Assembly (NCBI RefSeq): GCF_018812025.1 | Contig: NC_063054.1 | Location: forward strand, 7,789,082 to 7,853,081 | Source: Megalobrama amblycephala | Lineage: Eukaryota; Chordata; Actinopteri; Cypriniformes; Xenocyprididae | Length of the DNA: 64,000 nucleotides | Reading direction: 5' to 3' | Shown: positions 32,759 to 44,895 of the stretch, one piece after another | Position numbering within the stretch: the stretch's first letter is position 1 | How the letters are laid out: every line of letters starts with the position of its first letter | Translations under genes and position numbers: made by a program | Notes under the pieces: generated by a model | Databases searched by the model: none | Seen by the model: only the letters and a program-made list of their open reading frames with translations | Told to the model about the DNA's origin: nothing

Positions 32759-33317
32759 AAAATTTTCTTGACCTTCATTTGACAGTGGCTTTGAATTAAA
32801 TGCTGTGTTACTTGTGGTTAACCAAATGACTGAGAAACTTTTATTATTATTTTTTTCCATAAAATTTTAACTTTACCACTAGGCCAACAAATTGCATTCA
32901 AAGACTACAGTGTGATTTCTAGATAATGGATGTTATTTATGTTTGTATTATTATTATTATTATGTAGCATTGTTGTCTGCAAATTGCTTGGAATTTTTTG
33001 TTTTTTTAGGCTAACCAGAATTATTATTTTTATTTGTATATTTCTGCAGGACTGTTAGTATAGTTGAAATATATTGTTTGAGTATTTCATGTGTGATGTT
33101 TAATTTATTTTAGTTTTACTTAAAGCAACATCAATGTGAATGCCATAATTTATTAGGATTTGTTATTAAATGTTTATTTTGTATTATATATGATTAAACA
33201 TACATGACTACAAATGCTTAAACTTTGTCTTTAAGTAATGTGCATCATCACGAACAAGAAAGGAATTATATTATCTCAGTTAAATATTTTAGATGTAAAT
33301 ACAGCACATTTTAAATT

Positions 33318-33323
33318 TAATAA
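33318..33323 (+). terminator. Polyadenylation signal AATAAA for the KDZ-like gene
   Basis: AATAAA lies 560 bp after the stop codon in AT-rich presumed 3' UTR and is followed by a GT/T-rich stretch (TTTTTTGTAATATTTTGGTT) within 30 bases, as expected for vertebrate cleavage sites. Confidence 0.5.
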
Positions 33324-33540
33324 AGAGGTTTTTTGTAATATTTTGGTTATATGTACGTCTTTTTGGGGACGTACATATTTTGGGACAACATTTTGATTTT
33401 TATGTATGTTTTATTTACTAAAATGTAGATTTGTTAAAGTTGTTGTGGCATTTTAACTTTAACTTTTTTAAACCTTAAAGCAGCTGGAAAAGCAATGCCT
33501 TAAAACTCTCTAAATTACTTGAAACATATATTTAATAACT

Positions 33541-34443
33541 TAACCCCTTCAGACCTGAATTATGTTCCACTAAGCAAAAAAAAATTAATCCACTTGATAT
33601 TTGCTCTTCTTTAAATTAAATAGTTAAATTACGAATTTGTTCTCATAATTTAATGACTTTTTTCTCATAATTTAATGACTTTATTCTCAACATTTTATCT
33701 CGACTTTTTTTCTCGAAATTTAACGACTTTTTTTCCTCATCATTTAATGAATTTGTTCTCATAATCTAATGACTTTTTTCTTGTAATTTAATGACTTTAT
33801 TCTCAACATTTTATCTCAACTTTTTTTCTCGGAATTTAACAACTTTTTTTCTCATAATTTAACGAATTTGTTCTCATAATCTAACGACTTTTTTCTCGTA
33901 ATTTAATGACTTTATTCTCAACATTTTATCTTGACTTTTTTCTTGAAATTTAACGACTTTTTTTCCTCATAATTTAACGAATTTGTTCTCATAATCTAAT
34001 GACTTTTTTCTCGTAATTTAATGACTTTATTCTCAACATTTTATTTCGACTTTTTTCTCGAAATTTAACAAGTTTTTTCTCGAAATTTAACAACTTTAAT
34101 CTCGAGATGGTTTTATTTTTTTATTATTGCTTGGCCCTAATCCCCTTCCGTAATTATCACTTGATATTATTAAGATTATAATAGGTGCAAGATGATGATG
34201 CCATGAATAGCCTATAGATCTTCATATAAAAGATAAAAAAGGACCTCCTCCTCCTCCTCCTGTCTAGTTGGTTAGCCATGCCTGTCTTTTGTGATGCCTG
34301 AAGCACAATCAGATTAAGTTATGGGTCATTCTTTTATTGTGATTGGTAGATCAGGGACTAATCAGTGACCAGGCAGTAGGCTACTTATATTATAAAAACA
34401 TAAAATTTTGTGATGTCCATGGACGCAGGGTCTGAAGGGGTTA
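33541..34443. mobile_element. Element with TAACCCCTTCAGACC ends carrying a TCGAGA-type array
   Basis: The ends TAACCCCTTCAGACC and GGTCTGAAGGGGTTA are a perfect 15-bp inverted pair. Inside, 33600-34150 is a degenerate array built from 'TTTAACGACTTTTTTCTCG', 'TTATTCTCAACATTTTATCT' and similar words. It ends in CTCGAGATGGTTTTATTTTT then GCTTGGCCCTAATCC, which is the terminus of the foldback element at 54376-55358. Confidence 0.7.
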
Positions 34444-34619
34444 TAATTTAATCTAATTAACTATAATTTTCTTATATATTTCGTAATCTATTATTTATAC
34501 ATATTATTCACTTTTTTCTCTATCTTTCATTGTATGCTGCTTGGATTTATTGTGGGTGTGTTTTACAATGATAATAATGATTGTTTATTGTTAATTAAGC
34601 AAACAAATGCACGCTAAAA

Positions 34620-34766
34620 TAATTTACGCTCCAAAACTGTAGGTGGCGCAGATTTAATCATGTATCATTGGCTCCGCCCGGAGACTGCTGGCCTGGTACT
34701 GCTGTGGGTCGCGCCCGGTCAGGTTGATGTTACTGCACTGGAAAGCGGAGTTTGTTCACAATAGCG
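34620..34766 (+). promoter_or_regulatory. Probable fam177a1 promoter and 5' UTR
   Basis: GC content rises locally (GGTCGCGCCCGGTCAGG, GGCTCCGCCCGGAGACTG), including a GCCCGCCC-like box, right before the ATG at 34767. There is no TATA box. This is inference from position and composition. Confidence 0.45.
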
Positions 34767-37700
34767 ATGGCAGAAATATCCCTTTATGTCTCCAGCGTCA
34801 GTATAACTGTGACACATGATATGGAACCTGACAAGGTAAATTATATATTTGACCATTTTAAATCATGCGTAACGTTACATGACTGTATTACTCGGATAAA
34901 TCATTTCATTTACTCTAAATCCCAATAAATTATAATGAAAGTCTGCTCAGTTTAATTTTACTGTTATCACATATGATTCAACCATTGTGCCAGAAATTAA
35001 ATCATGGCTCCCGGTCTTTTTTCTATCGTTATAAAGGTATAAAAACAAGCATATTAAACTGATTAGCGCTTATTTACATTGAAACTAAAGCCAGTCAGAT
35101 TACACAGTATGACTTTTCCACCAAAAGTTACCTCATTAATTCAAATAAAATATAAAAAGTGATAACATGGTATTAACTATGGTATAACAAAGTAATGAGA
35201 AAGTTTTGAAGCACAGCTATATTTGTTTCTTTCTTTTTTTAAGCAGACCCATATACATTTAACGTTAATTTGTGAATAAACACAACAATACTGTGGTATT
35301 TTGGAAACTAACGTTACTATTGTTAATTTGTTTTTGTAATGGCACTAAGGTAATTTTCTTCCTCATTCCAGTTTAAAAGCCCACCATATTGCACATAATC
35401 AGCTTAAGCTAATATAGATGATCTGTGATGTGTGACTGTGGACAGATCTCTGCAAAAGAGAAAGGATATGAGTGTGTGGAGCTTGGTGATCTAGACAGAA
35501 AAGAGAAGACCCCACGCCGCATTATTCATTTCTCCAGTGGGGAGACCATGGAAGAATACAGCACAGATGAGGAGGAGGAAGACAAAAAACAGAACGCAAA
35601 GAAAGAGCTTCTGTCTTCCATAGACACAGTATGTGTGTTTGAACAAATCCTCTGAATGGCCCTTAAAGGGATAGTTCACCCATTCTGTCATCATTTACTC
35701 GCCCTCATGTCGTTCCAAACCTGTATGACTTATGTGAAATGCAAAAGAAGACATTTTTTAGAAAATCTTCTTTTGTGTTCCACAATAGAAAGCTGGTTTG
35801 AGACAACAGAAGGGTGAGTACATTTTTGGGTGCACTATCCAGAAATATAAAAGAAGAAAATTAAAACAGAATAAGACAGTGTAAAGGTAACAGTACATAA
35901 ATATAACTGTATTTTTTTTTATCTTTGTTTTACAGTCCAAGCTGACTTGGGGCCCGTATGTCTGGTTTCAGATGTGGAGAGCAGCTTCATCCACTATATC
36001 TGGTAAGTCTGTGACGAAACAGAAGACTGGATTTTTTAAACAGATGTAATCTAAACTGTGTGATTTTGTAAAATGTCCCAGATTAAAAAATATATTTGTT
36101 GAATGAAATATTCTGTTTGCATGTGATAGCCAATATTTATCATGTTTGCCTTCTTCACTGATATATTTTATTTATGTTACAGATTTGTTACACAAAAAGT
36201 CATCAATTAAACAAACACATGCACCTTAAAGGATTGGTTCACTTCGGAATTAAAATTTCCTGATAATTTACTCACCCCCATGTCATCCAAGATGTTCATG
36301 TCTTTCTTTCTTCAGTCAAAAAGAAATTAAAGTTTATGATAAAAACATTCCAGGATTTTTCTCCTATATAGTGGACTTCAATGGGCACCAAACAGTTAAA
36401 GGTCAAAATTAGTTTCACTGCAGCTTCAAATTGTTCTACACGATCCCAGATGAGAAATAAGGGTCTTTTCTAGTGAAACCATCGCTCATTTTCTGAAAAA
36501 AATTGAAAATTATATAAGGTTTTAACCATAAATGCTCATCTTGAACTAGCTCTCTTCTTCTTCTTTATTAGAATTCCGGCAGTGTAGACAAGTGTATTAC
36601 TGCCCTCCACAGGTCAAAGTTTTGAACTAATTTTTATATGCAATATGCTAGTATATAACAATTAGTTCAAACTTTGACCTGTGGAGGGCAGTAATAATTA
36701 ATTTTGACCTTCAACTGTTTGGTGCCCATTGAAGTCCACTATATGTAAAAAAAAATCCTGGAATGTTTTCATCAAAAAAAATAAAAATAAATAAAAGATG
36801 CTGAAAAATAAGTATAAGGTGTTGTTTATATTTACTGCTAAACCTTATAATAGCACCAGTTGGGGATTCAATACAAACAACATTTCCGAGGAAAAATATT
36901 AAATATATACACTTACACTTATTTCACTATTGTAAGTTATTTCCACTATTGTACGTTGTTGCCATAAAGTACCTTAAAATAATATTTTTTTCCAATTTTA
37001 GCTATTCTAAGAAAAGAAAAAAAGAGTCAAATATTTTTTTTTATAAATTTATCATAATGCGTGCGGTAGAGGGTTAAATAATTCCTGCCAATGGCATACG
37101 CAAATAAAGAGGCGAGGCCTGGATTGAGTTGTGCTAAGTAGTGTGCTGAAACTCACAGTTATGGTAAGGGGCGTGACATTTCCAAAACATGCTCAAAGTG
37201 GTTGACCAATCACAACACACTGGTCCAGCTGACCAATCCAAGCACTTTGGGCTTTTTGGAAGGAGGGGATTCATAGAGACAAGAACTATACAAAGTGTTA
37301 CTCATAGACAGGGAGGAGAGGCAGCTCCAACAATGTAAAATATGTGGAAAAGAATGTGTTTTTGAACATTCAAGCATAAAACACCTTATTCTAGTAGACC
37401 CTAAAAGCAAAATCAAGACTTTGTAAAAGGGACATAATAGGGCCTCTTTAACATCACATCAGCTTCTACAAAATTAACAACAATCTTAGCTTCCTTTTTT
37501 GGAAATAAAACTGTTACAAATCATATTCATATTCTATGTACATGCATAAAGACTGAACATGTGCATAAGTAATCATGCCTGGGGATTAAAAATGGTTTTC
37601 TGGCTTAATATTTGTGTCTGAGTGATTAGCAATGAAATCTTCTTTGGGCCATTGTGGATGATTTTAAATGATTATGACATGGCGGTTTTGATGTTTTATT

Positions 37701-38402
37701 CAAATATGCAAAACACTGAAACATGTTCAAGCTTATTTTTGCGTGCTATCTAGTTCGTGTTTAGCAAAGCACCACATCATAAGATTTTCTTTAACCGTTT
37801 TAAAAATCCTTCAGCTGTACAGAGACGCACTTTGTAAGCTTCTTAAAATGTAGCAATTTCTTGAAAAGGCAGAAAATTGGGAAAATGTATGGATGGTACA
37901 GTGAACACATACTCAAGAATTAAAGCAAAACATGCTCAAGCACTTATTTCTCACATTTTGTTATGGCACATTTAGGTAGTCATTTGTAAATATTCATATT
38001 CTATAACCATCTTACAGCTTGTGACTACCTGGGTGAGCGAATGGCATCACTTTTTGGCATCACCTCAGCTAAATACCAGTATGCCATAGATGAATACAGC
38101 AGGTCAAAGAGGGAGGTACGGCATTCGTTTATGTTCACTTAATGTAAAAGATTAATATCAGAATTGTCATATTGTAATGTCTTGTTGTTTTCTAACAAAA
38201 GGAGGGCAGAGATGAAGATACACAGCTCTCTGAAGAGGCGGAGCACCTGTTTGAAGAGCAGAAATATGATGAAGATGAAGATCCGAAGACCAACCAGCCC
38301 GAGACCAACAGTACTCAAGTACAGGTGACCAATGAGCTGGACTGTCAGCCTTCTGTAGTACCCAACGCAGTTCACATCCCTGTTCTTGTTACTAGCAATT
38401 AA
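34767..38402 (+). CDS. fam177a1: FAM177A1, 205 aa in five exons
   Basis: The exons are 34767-34835, 35446-35628, 35936-36002, 38018-38115 and 38202-38402, all GT-AG, with phases 0, 0, 1 and 0 that close correctly. The start ATG (CACAATAGCGATGGCAG) is the first in a GC-richer 5' region. The conserved family core TPRRIIHFSSGETMEEYSTD (residues 45-64) is followed by an acidic/Lys stretch, then LTWGPYVWFQMWRAASSTIS and DYLGERMASLFGIT..KYQYAIDEY. The C terminus is acidic and less conserved. These match vertebrate FAM177A1 as I recall it, and the length is close to the human protein (somewhat over 200 residues). The protein is intracellular, with no signal peptide; Golgi association has been reported for the family. 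The TWGPY..F region may form a short membrane-associated helix. Confidence 0.95.
35664..35842. mobile_element. Repeat with TTAAAGGGATAGTTCACCCA end in fam177a1 intron 2
   Basis: It begins TTAAAGGGATAGTTCACCCA, contains TCATCATTTACTCGCCCTCA, and ends near GGGTGCACTATCC, an inverted partner of the start. This is the short form of the cyprinid repeat type seen at 17234 and 63252. Confidence 0.8.
36228..36780. mobile_element. Repeat cluster in fam177a1 intron 3
   Basis: TTAAAGGATTGGTTCACTTC begins a repeat. The text TAGTGGACTTCAATGGGCAC near 36370 recurs inverted near 36722. Between them, 36596-36632 and 36660-36695 are almost perfect inverted arms (ATTACTGCCCTCCACAGGTC .. inverted) around a 27-base loop. 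Confidence 0.7.
37073..37452. mobile_element. Repeat fragment in fam177a1 intron 3
   Basis: It contains CCAATGGCATACGCAAATAA near the left and ends AAAAGGGACATAATAGGGCC then TCTTTAA, resembling the right ends of other TTAAAGG elements here. Confidence 0.4.
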
Positions 38403-39862
38403 TAACCATGAGTATAGTCATATAATTGTGGTTTAAACACTAGTCTCTAGTCTATAAAGCACTTACCACAGGGATGTAATCAGGCTCTGTAATAGATTTC
38501 ATGTATCTCCATGTTAACTTGTGATTTTGACTGCCTTAATGCACTGATCCTGGGCCAGTGAAACAATACATACTGATCATGGTGCTAATGAGGAGAAGAG
38601 CCAATTCTTCAGCCTCTGACCAAGAATGAATTTGTTTTAAAATGCAACTACGCTAACATGATTACACTGAACATGTGTTTTTAATTGACTCTGTACAGTA
38701 TCTATGTTTTATTATTATTAGTGTTATGAAAGCATTTGATGGACTTGTCCTCCATCAATACAGAGACACATACCTCACACTGATTTTTCAGTATTTATTT
38801 AATATACTGTTAATGCTTTATATTTGTCATTGTTTTTTAAAGAGAAAATGTAATTTTTTACCATTTTGTGTTTAACATGAATATAATACTACAGTATTAT
38901 ACCTTACGAGACTTAATTGTATCAATGTTTAGTTCAGGGTTCATACGGAGTTTGGAAAATGCTTGATTTTAACTATTACGTTTTCAAGGTGTTTGAATTT
39001 AGAATATCGTCCTTAAAAATGCTTGATTTTTTTTCCCCCTTAGAACATCCAGTGTGATTAAAAGTGAAAAAAGCTATTAACGAAAATGAACCTTTATTAA
39101 AGATCAAGTCATAGATACCTTGCATGAGTCTAATGTTTTGATGTTGTGCGAGTACATACAGTCATGGCGTCGCTAGCGGGAGGAAAAGGGTGCAAGATTT
39201 CTACTGAGGGGTTTTATACTGAAATAACTACTTTAAAATCAATCACGTTTTAAGTTTTAATTTTATTGTGTAAAGACAAGTGTGTGGAATACTGAACTAT
39301 GGGAAAGGCATTTAGTGCTAGCCAAGGCTCTTTGAATTAAAGATGCAGTGAGCAATTTCTGAGAAACCCTGTTGAAAGTGGATCGGACCAAGCAGCACAG
39401 GGTGCGTATCCACTCATGATGGGGGAGGAGAGTCATTTGACCTAGTTTTCCTGTGTTGTATTGATTAGTCATTCCGTTCACCTGTTGTCCAAGTTAATTA
39501 GCCTATTAGTTCCTTGTTTGCTTTAGTATTTATAGGCCCATGTTTCCTGAGTTCCTTTGTCCTGTCTCTTTCAATGTTGAGGTGTTTTTATATCTGTTTC
39601 TGGATTAAAATATATTTGAATTGCATTCTCCTTCGTTGTGCGCTTCCTTGCACAGCCACCTGTGACACCTGCATACTGCAAAGTTATAATCACTACACTA
39701 TTATATTAATCTTTTGGCTTGTTTTAAATAAAACAAGCCAAAAGATTAATATAATAGAGTGACAACTTTTGTTTTTTAAGTAGTTAATGGGTTAATACAT
39801 GTATTTTATTTTAAAATAAAAAAAAAATATTTAATGTGTATGGCGTTTGTGAAATGTTTCTT
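38403..39862. other. fam177a1 3' UTR and intergenic DNA with a solo LTR-like piece
   Basis: The 3' UTR extends from 38403, but I see no canonical AATAAA close by. 39430-39667 resembles a solo LTR of the same family as 41607-41914. Shared words include GATTAGTCATTCCGTTCACC-like and CTCCTTCGTTGTGCGCTTCC, and it ends TGTGACA. A perfect hairpin with 29-base arms lies at 39698-39757. Confidence 0.45.
39698..39757. repeat. Perfect hairpin, 29-bp arms, 2-bp loop
   Basis: The left arm (39698-39726) starts CTATTATATTAATCTTTTGG and is exactly complementary to 39729-39757. It has an AA loop. It has no poly-U terminator context and is not in a gene. Confidence 0.9.
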
Positions 39863-40760
39863 TTAAAGGTGCCGTAGAATGTGTTTTCAAAAGAAGTAAT
39901 ATAAGTCTAAGTTGTCCCCTGAATGTGTCTGTGAAGTTTCAGCTCAAAATACCACACAGATATTTTTTAATTCATTTTTTTAACTGCCTGTTTTGTGGCA
40001 TCATTAAATATGCGCCGATTCAGGCTGTGGCCCCTTTAAATCCTCGTGCTTCCTGCCCCCGAGCTCGCGACTGCCTTAAACAGCATAAACAAAGTCCACA
40101 GAGTTAAAATAACCCTCAAAATGGATCTTTACAAAGTGTTCGTCATGCAGCATGTCTAATCGCATAAGTACAGTGTTTATTTTGATGTTTACATTTGATT
40201 CTGAATGAGTTTGAGGCTATGCTCCGTGGCTAAAGCTAACGTTACACATTGTTGGAGAGATTTATAAAGAATGAAGATGTTTTTATGAATTATACAGACT
40301 GCAAGTGTTTAAAAATGAAAATAACGACAGCTCTCTCTCTTGTCTCTGTGAATACAGTAATAAACGATGGTAACTTTAACCACATTTAACAGTACATTAG
40401 CAACATGCTAACGAAACATTTAGAAAGACAATTTACAAATATCACTAAAAATATCATGATATCATGGATCATGTCAGTTATTATTGCTCCATCTGCCATT
40501 TTTCGCTATTGTCCTTGCTTGCTTACCTAGTCTGATGATTCAGCTGTGCACAGATCCAGACGTTAATACTGGCTTGTGTAATGCCTTGAACATGAGCTGG
40601 CATATGCAAATATTGGGGGCGTACATATTAATGATCCCGGCTGTTACGTAACAGTCGGTGTTATGTAGAGATTCGCCTGTTCTTTGGAGGTCTTTTAAAC
40701 AAATGAGATTTATATAAGAAGGGGGAAACAATGGAGTTTGAGACTCACTGTATGTCATAA
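39863..40760 (+). mobile_element. Truncated copy of the ~0.95-kb element
   Basis: It begins TTAAAGGTGCCGTAGAATGT and follows 12248-13213 through GTCTGTGAAGTTTCAGCTCA, TACTGGCTTGTGTAATGCC and ACTCACTGTATGTCA. It then stops without the expected right terminus. Confidence 0.75.
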
Positions 40761-40781
40761 TAAAATGTATGTTTATGCTGT

Positions 40782-41327
40782 TTAAAGGTGCTAAAGAGGA
40801 TGTTTTGTTTTATACATTTTTGCAATATTACTTGAAACTGTCTTTACTAACTGATAAAAGACTATTTATTAGGTGCACTGAAAGGAATAATATTAATATA
40901 CATCATCTGTGCACGAGGTAGGGCCTTAAAAACATCAGCCAATCGTTTACGCGATCATCGCGTAAACGATTGGCCCTCTGGCTTGTCAATCACTGCCGTG
41001 ACATTCCTTTTGAGAGACGAGCGCGGCTGCGCTCTCCAGTAACTTTCCACACTCCACAGGCGCCGCATGCAATGTTTTTGTCAGGAGACAGGAATAACAA
41101 CTGCAGATTATGAGTTACCTGCGGTGAGTCCGACATAATGAATCCAAAACATCGAATGCCGGTGGTAAACATTCGTGTTCCAATATGAGTGTTTACGAGT
41201 TTTGGGAGGCGTTCCTTTGAAATGTGTTGTGAAGGAGGGGGGTTGTTCTTACGCATGTGCTCATTTCAAAAACTCAGTAAGTCTTTGGATTCTCAGTCGA
41301 CGAAAAAATCCTCTCTATCACCTTTAA
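40782..41327. mobile_element. Element with TTAAAGGTGCTAAAGAGGAT ends
   Basis: The left TTAAAGGTGCTAAAGAGGAT matches the inverted right end (ATCCTCTCTATCACCTTTAA). A perfect 35-bp hairpin (40939-40973) lies inside. Confidence 0.75.
40939..40973. repeat. Perfect 17-bp-arm hairpin
   Basis: CCAATCGTTTACGCGAT, one C, then its exact reverse complement. The central GCGATCATCGC part is CpG-rich, unusual for this AT-rich area. Confidence 0.9.
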
Positions 41328-42118
41328 ATGTAGACAGCAGACAGATGCTGTTTTCTGCAACATCTTTACTCATTTCACTCAGACAAAAACAGATTCGGTA
41401 TTTCTCAAAATGAATAAGAATGTACAAGAAAATACAAACACCAAATTTTATGCAAACCTGCAATAATTACATGCTTAGAATAATGCAAACATATTTTATG
41501 CCACCCTTAGACTTTATACCCACGTTTGAAAAGCACCATTTATTTTTACTGCCCCTACTTGAAACTGATGGTAAAGTGATTCACTCTTAAAATATTATAT
41601 TTACTCTGTAAGTATAACGGTTATGTTCTGTTTGATTTGGTTTTCATTGTCACCCTGTTTCCTACTGTGTGCATGTTTGTTTTCTTGATTGATTCATTAT
41701 TCCATTCACCTGTTCTCTTATTAATTATCTTGTTAGCTCCTGTGCATTTATGCTCCCTGTTCTGTTCAGTTCTTTGTCTTGTCTTGTTAAGGCATAAGTG
41801 GTTTGTTTCTCCTGTGATTCCTCTGAGTTTTTCCTGCCTGTACCGTGAGTTTTTAATTAAAGGACTGTTTCTGTGAATTACTCGTCTTTGTGCGCTTAAT
41901 ACTACCACCCGTGAGAGAAGCAGAAACCAAAAAGTAATTCATTTATTTGCGTCATTTTTTTCCCCTTTTTTCCCTTCCGCTGGAAGAACATACACGGGAC
42001 TTCATACATCTAGCGTGCTTCATGCACTACCTGGACCTGCTCGCTCAGGCTAGTGTGGTAAAATACACAGAGCGAGCAAGCCAAGGCACATCTTCCAGCA
42101 GGCAGTCCCAGAGATAAC

Positions 42119-43100
42119 TTATGCTGCATTTGTGGAGTGGACACTGGTAAATAACTCTCCGTTTACCATCAGCCTGGCAGAGGACCACCCCAGCCTATGG
42201 TTGCCCAGCCTATTCCACATCCAGAGATCAGCCATCCGCCACCAACGAACAGCAGGATGGTGTTGCAAATGCCCACCGCAGACAAGGTAGACCGGCCTGC
42301 TGTGAGTGACAAGCCCGAACCTGAGAAGAGGACAGAAGCAGTCATTGCCCCTGGAGCCTGAGACCCTCAAAGTGTCTGACCAGGTGCGTTAGCCAGTAAC
42401 ATCTTGCAAGGCCGAGGGAGTGTTAATGGAGTTCGAGGGCTGGGTAGGAAAACCCTGGCCACAAACTTCGCCTCTGGAAATTATTTGGAGGATTTGCTGA
42501 AGGCATTTGAGAAGGAAAATTACCTGTTTCTCCAAACCCTGCTGGTTCCACCCAGCCCTGAATCTCTTGTGATTCCTCCCAGCTTCCTCTAACAGCCAGT
42601 TCCTTAGTCTGCCTTCCGCTGGTTCCATTCAGCCCTTCTGCATCTCCAACATCATCAATTCACCTAGCTTTCGCCCAGTAAAGAGGTATCCCCTGGCTTC
42701 GCCTCCAGCCTCTGAACCCATCACTCCACCGTGGCCTGTTGACTCCACTTTGGCTCCTCCCTCCCTCTGCTCCACCAGAAACCATCATCCTTAGGACTCC
42801 ACCAGGCTCCCTCGTCCCACCGGCTCCACCTTGGTCAGACGTCATCCTGCCTGCATCTTCGGCTCCGCCTGGCTCCTTCCGACTCACCGTGGCTCCTTCC
42901 TCCCTCAACTCCGCCGTGGGGCTTTGTCCTGGCTGGTCTCTGGACCAACATCTGGACTCCCCATGGACTTCCTCCATGGCATCCTCCACTCCCCCATAGA
43001 CTTACGTGTTGGACTTTGTTTTGTCTCGCCCAGTTCCTCGTCCTCCTCCAGAGCCCCAGCCCTGCCTCCCCCGGTGGACTATTTAACTGTGTGAGGACGC
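42119..43100 (+). pseudogene. Broken gag-like region of the LTR relic
   Basis: Short frames in different phases (for example 42739-42999 and 42831-43094) encode Pro/Ser/Leu-rich text such as PPGSLVPPAPPWSDV, from a repeating 'ctccacc-ggctcc' DNA theme. No frame is long and none has a start in a good context. This is a degenerate low-complexity portion of a retrotransposon structural gene. Confidence 0.45.
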
Positions 43101-43175
43101 ACCTTTTTCGGGAGGGGCCGTACTCTGACAGTTATGTTCTATTTGATTTAGTTTCATTGTTCACCCTGTTTCCTA

Positions 43176-43638
43176 GAGCCCAGTCCACACAGAGACGCAT
43201 TTAGATCTGTAAAAAATGTTGTATCATATAGGCCGTTTCGTCCAGATGGATCCGGGTGTTTTGGGAGCCTGAAACTGCTTCTTTTTTTTTTTTTTTTTTA
43301 AACCGGGTCCCAGAGTGGATACATCTGAAAATGACACCCTTGCACTTTTATGTGTACAGCCAATCTGTATATTTTGTGAAACAATGTCATCACCCCACAT
43401 CTTGACACTAGTCAGACACCGCTACGTCACGTAACAGCAACGTGCACATGCTCCAAGTCTTATTCTCCGTTTTTAGTGTATCTCTGTGGCAGACTTACAG
43501 CGCCACATACTGATCTGGCATGTTCACTACATCGTTTTGAGTCGGTTTCAGTGGTTTTGTCATTACATGTAGATATTTCTTGAGACAAGGGAAAAAAGAT
43601 TGGATCGGGAAAGCTCTGGCTTTGTGTGGATGTGGCCC
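43176..43638. mobile_element. Nested DNA element inside the right LTR
   Basis: The ends GAGCCCAGTCCACACAGAGA and, inverted, GGGCCACATCCACACAAAGC are imperfect terminal inverted repeats. TA flanks both sides (43174-43175 and 43639-43640). Removing it restores the LTR text TTTCCTA-GTGTGCGTG, matching TTTCCTACTGTGTGCATG in the left LTR. A (T)19 run lies at about 43282. Confidence 0.82.
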
Positions 43639-43810
43639 TAGTGTGCGTGCCTGTTTGTTCCCTTGATTGATTCATTATTCCGTTCACCCTTTGTCTAATT
43701 AATTATCTCCTTAGCTCCTGTGCATTTATACTCCCTGTTCTGTTCAGTTCTTTGTCTTGTCTCGTTAACGTGTAGTGGTTTGTTTCTACGGTGTACCACC
43801 CGTAACAGTA

Positions 43811-44847
43811 AGTTGGATGGATCTGTATGTGTTGTGTGGGTAGATTATGTTCTACTGTGCTCTCCCTTGATAGATACGGTTTTGTCTTGGGCAACAAAGG
43901 TCTCTATGTTTCTGTGGTACTGAAGGCCAGTTGAGCATGTCCTCATTGTAACCTTGCTCATATGAGTAAGGCTGGTTTCATTCAGACAGAGACATTGCAC
44001 AAAACTAATTTTAACTTTGCAAGGACATGATGCATATAAAATAGATATAAAACTCTGTGTGTGTACAGTTGTGGTCAGAATTATTGGCACCCTTGGTAAA
44101 TATGATCAAAGATGACTGTAAAAATAAATCTGCATTGTTTATCCTTTTGATCTTTAATTCATAAAATTAGCAAAAATCTAACCTTTCATTGAAGGAAAAG
44201 AATTGAAAGTGGGGGGGAAATCACATTATGAAATAAATGTTTTTCAGTTTTCACATGGACAGGCTTTTGTAAGCATCGCGTTTGGGCATTTCATTCCCAA
44301 AAGTCCTTGAAGCAGCACCTTGAAAGGGAAAGCTTGAAAGCAGTTTCCTTGAAAGGGAACGTCTCAGGCTATGACTGTAACCATAATTCCCTGAGAAGGG
44401 AATGAGGACATTGTGTCACCCTGACATACTTCCTTCATCGTGTTGATCGACTTGCTTTCGGCTATTTGAAGCAAACGCCGGTCATTCCGGATGAGCTTTT
44501 ATGCTTTCCTGGTCGTGACATCACCCACCCGTGACGTTCACTCTCGCCATTGGACTAGCTGACATGATGACTAGTTGGCAATCATGCAGAAGCATTCCCA
44601 AAGCATCCATGACACAGCGTCTCATTCCCTTCTTTTTAGGGAACTATGGTTACAGTCGTAACCTGAGATGGTCTCTTTCCACCTTCATTCAAATGTTGAT
44701 GTTTGTTGTTTCACAAAAAACAACAACAACAACAAAAACAATAGTGTTAATTATGAGTAATATTAGGTGCACAACCTAACAAGTAGTAAGTAATAACAAA
44801 AAATATTTTGGTAATTCACTAAAATAGTGAATAAGCCTTATGAATTT

Positions 44848-44895
<48 letters not shown>

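Larger units (their letters stand above)
41607..43807 (+). mobile_element. Decayed LTR retrotransposon relic
   Basis: The left LTR (about 41607-41914) and right LTR (43126-43807) share TTATGTTCTGTTTGATTTGG, TTGATTGATTCATTATTCC and CTCCTGTGCATTTATGCTCC-like blocks, and both end in CACCCGT. A purine tract (GGGAGGGGCC) lies before the right LTR. The interior of about 1.2 kb has Pro/Ser-rich open frames, broken by stops, that recall a Gag C-terminal region. No enzyme domain is seen. The right LTR is split by a nested element and lacks about 90 bases present in the left one. Confidence 0.75.
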
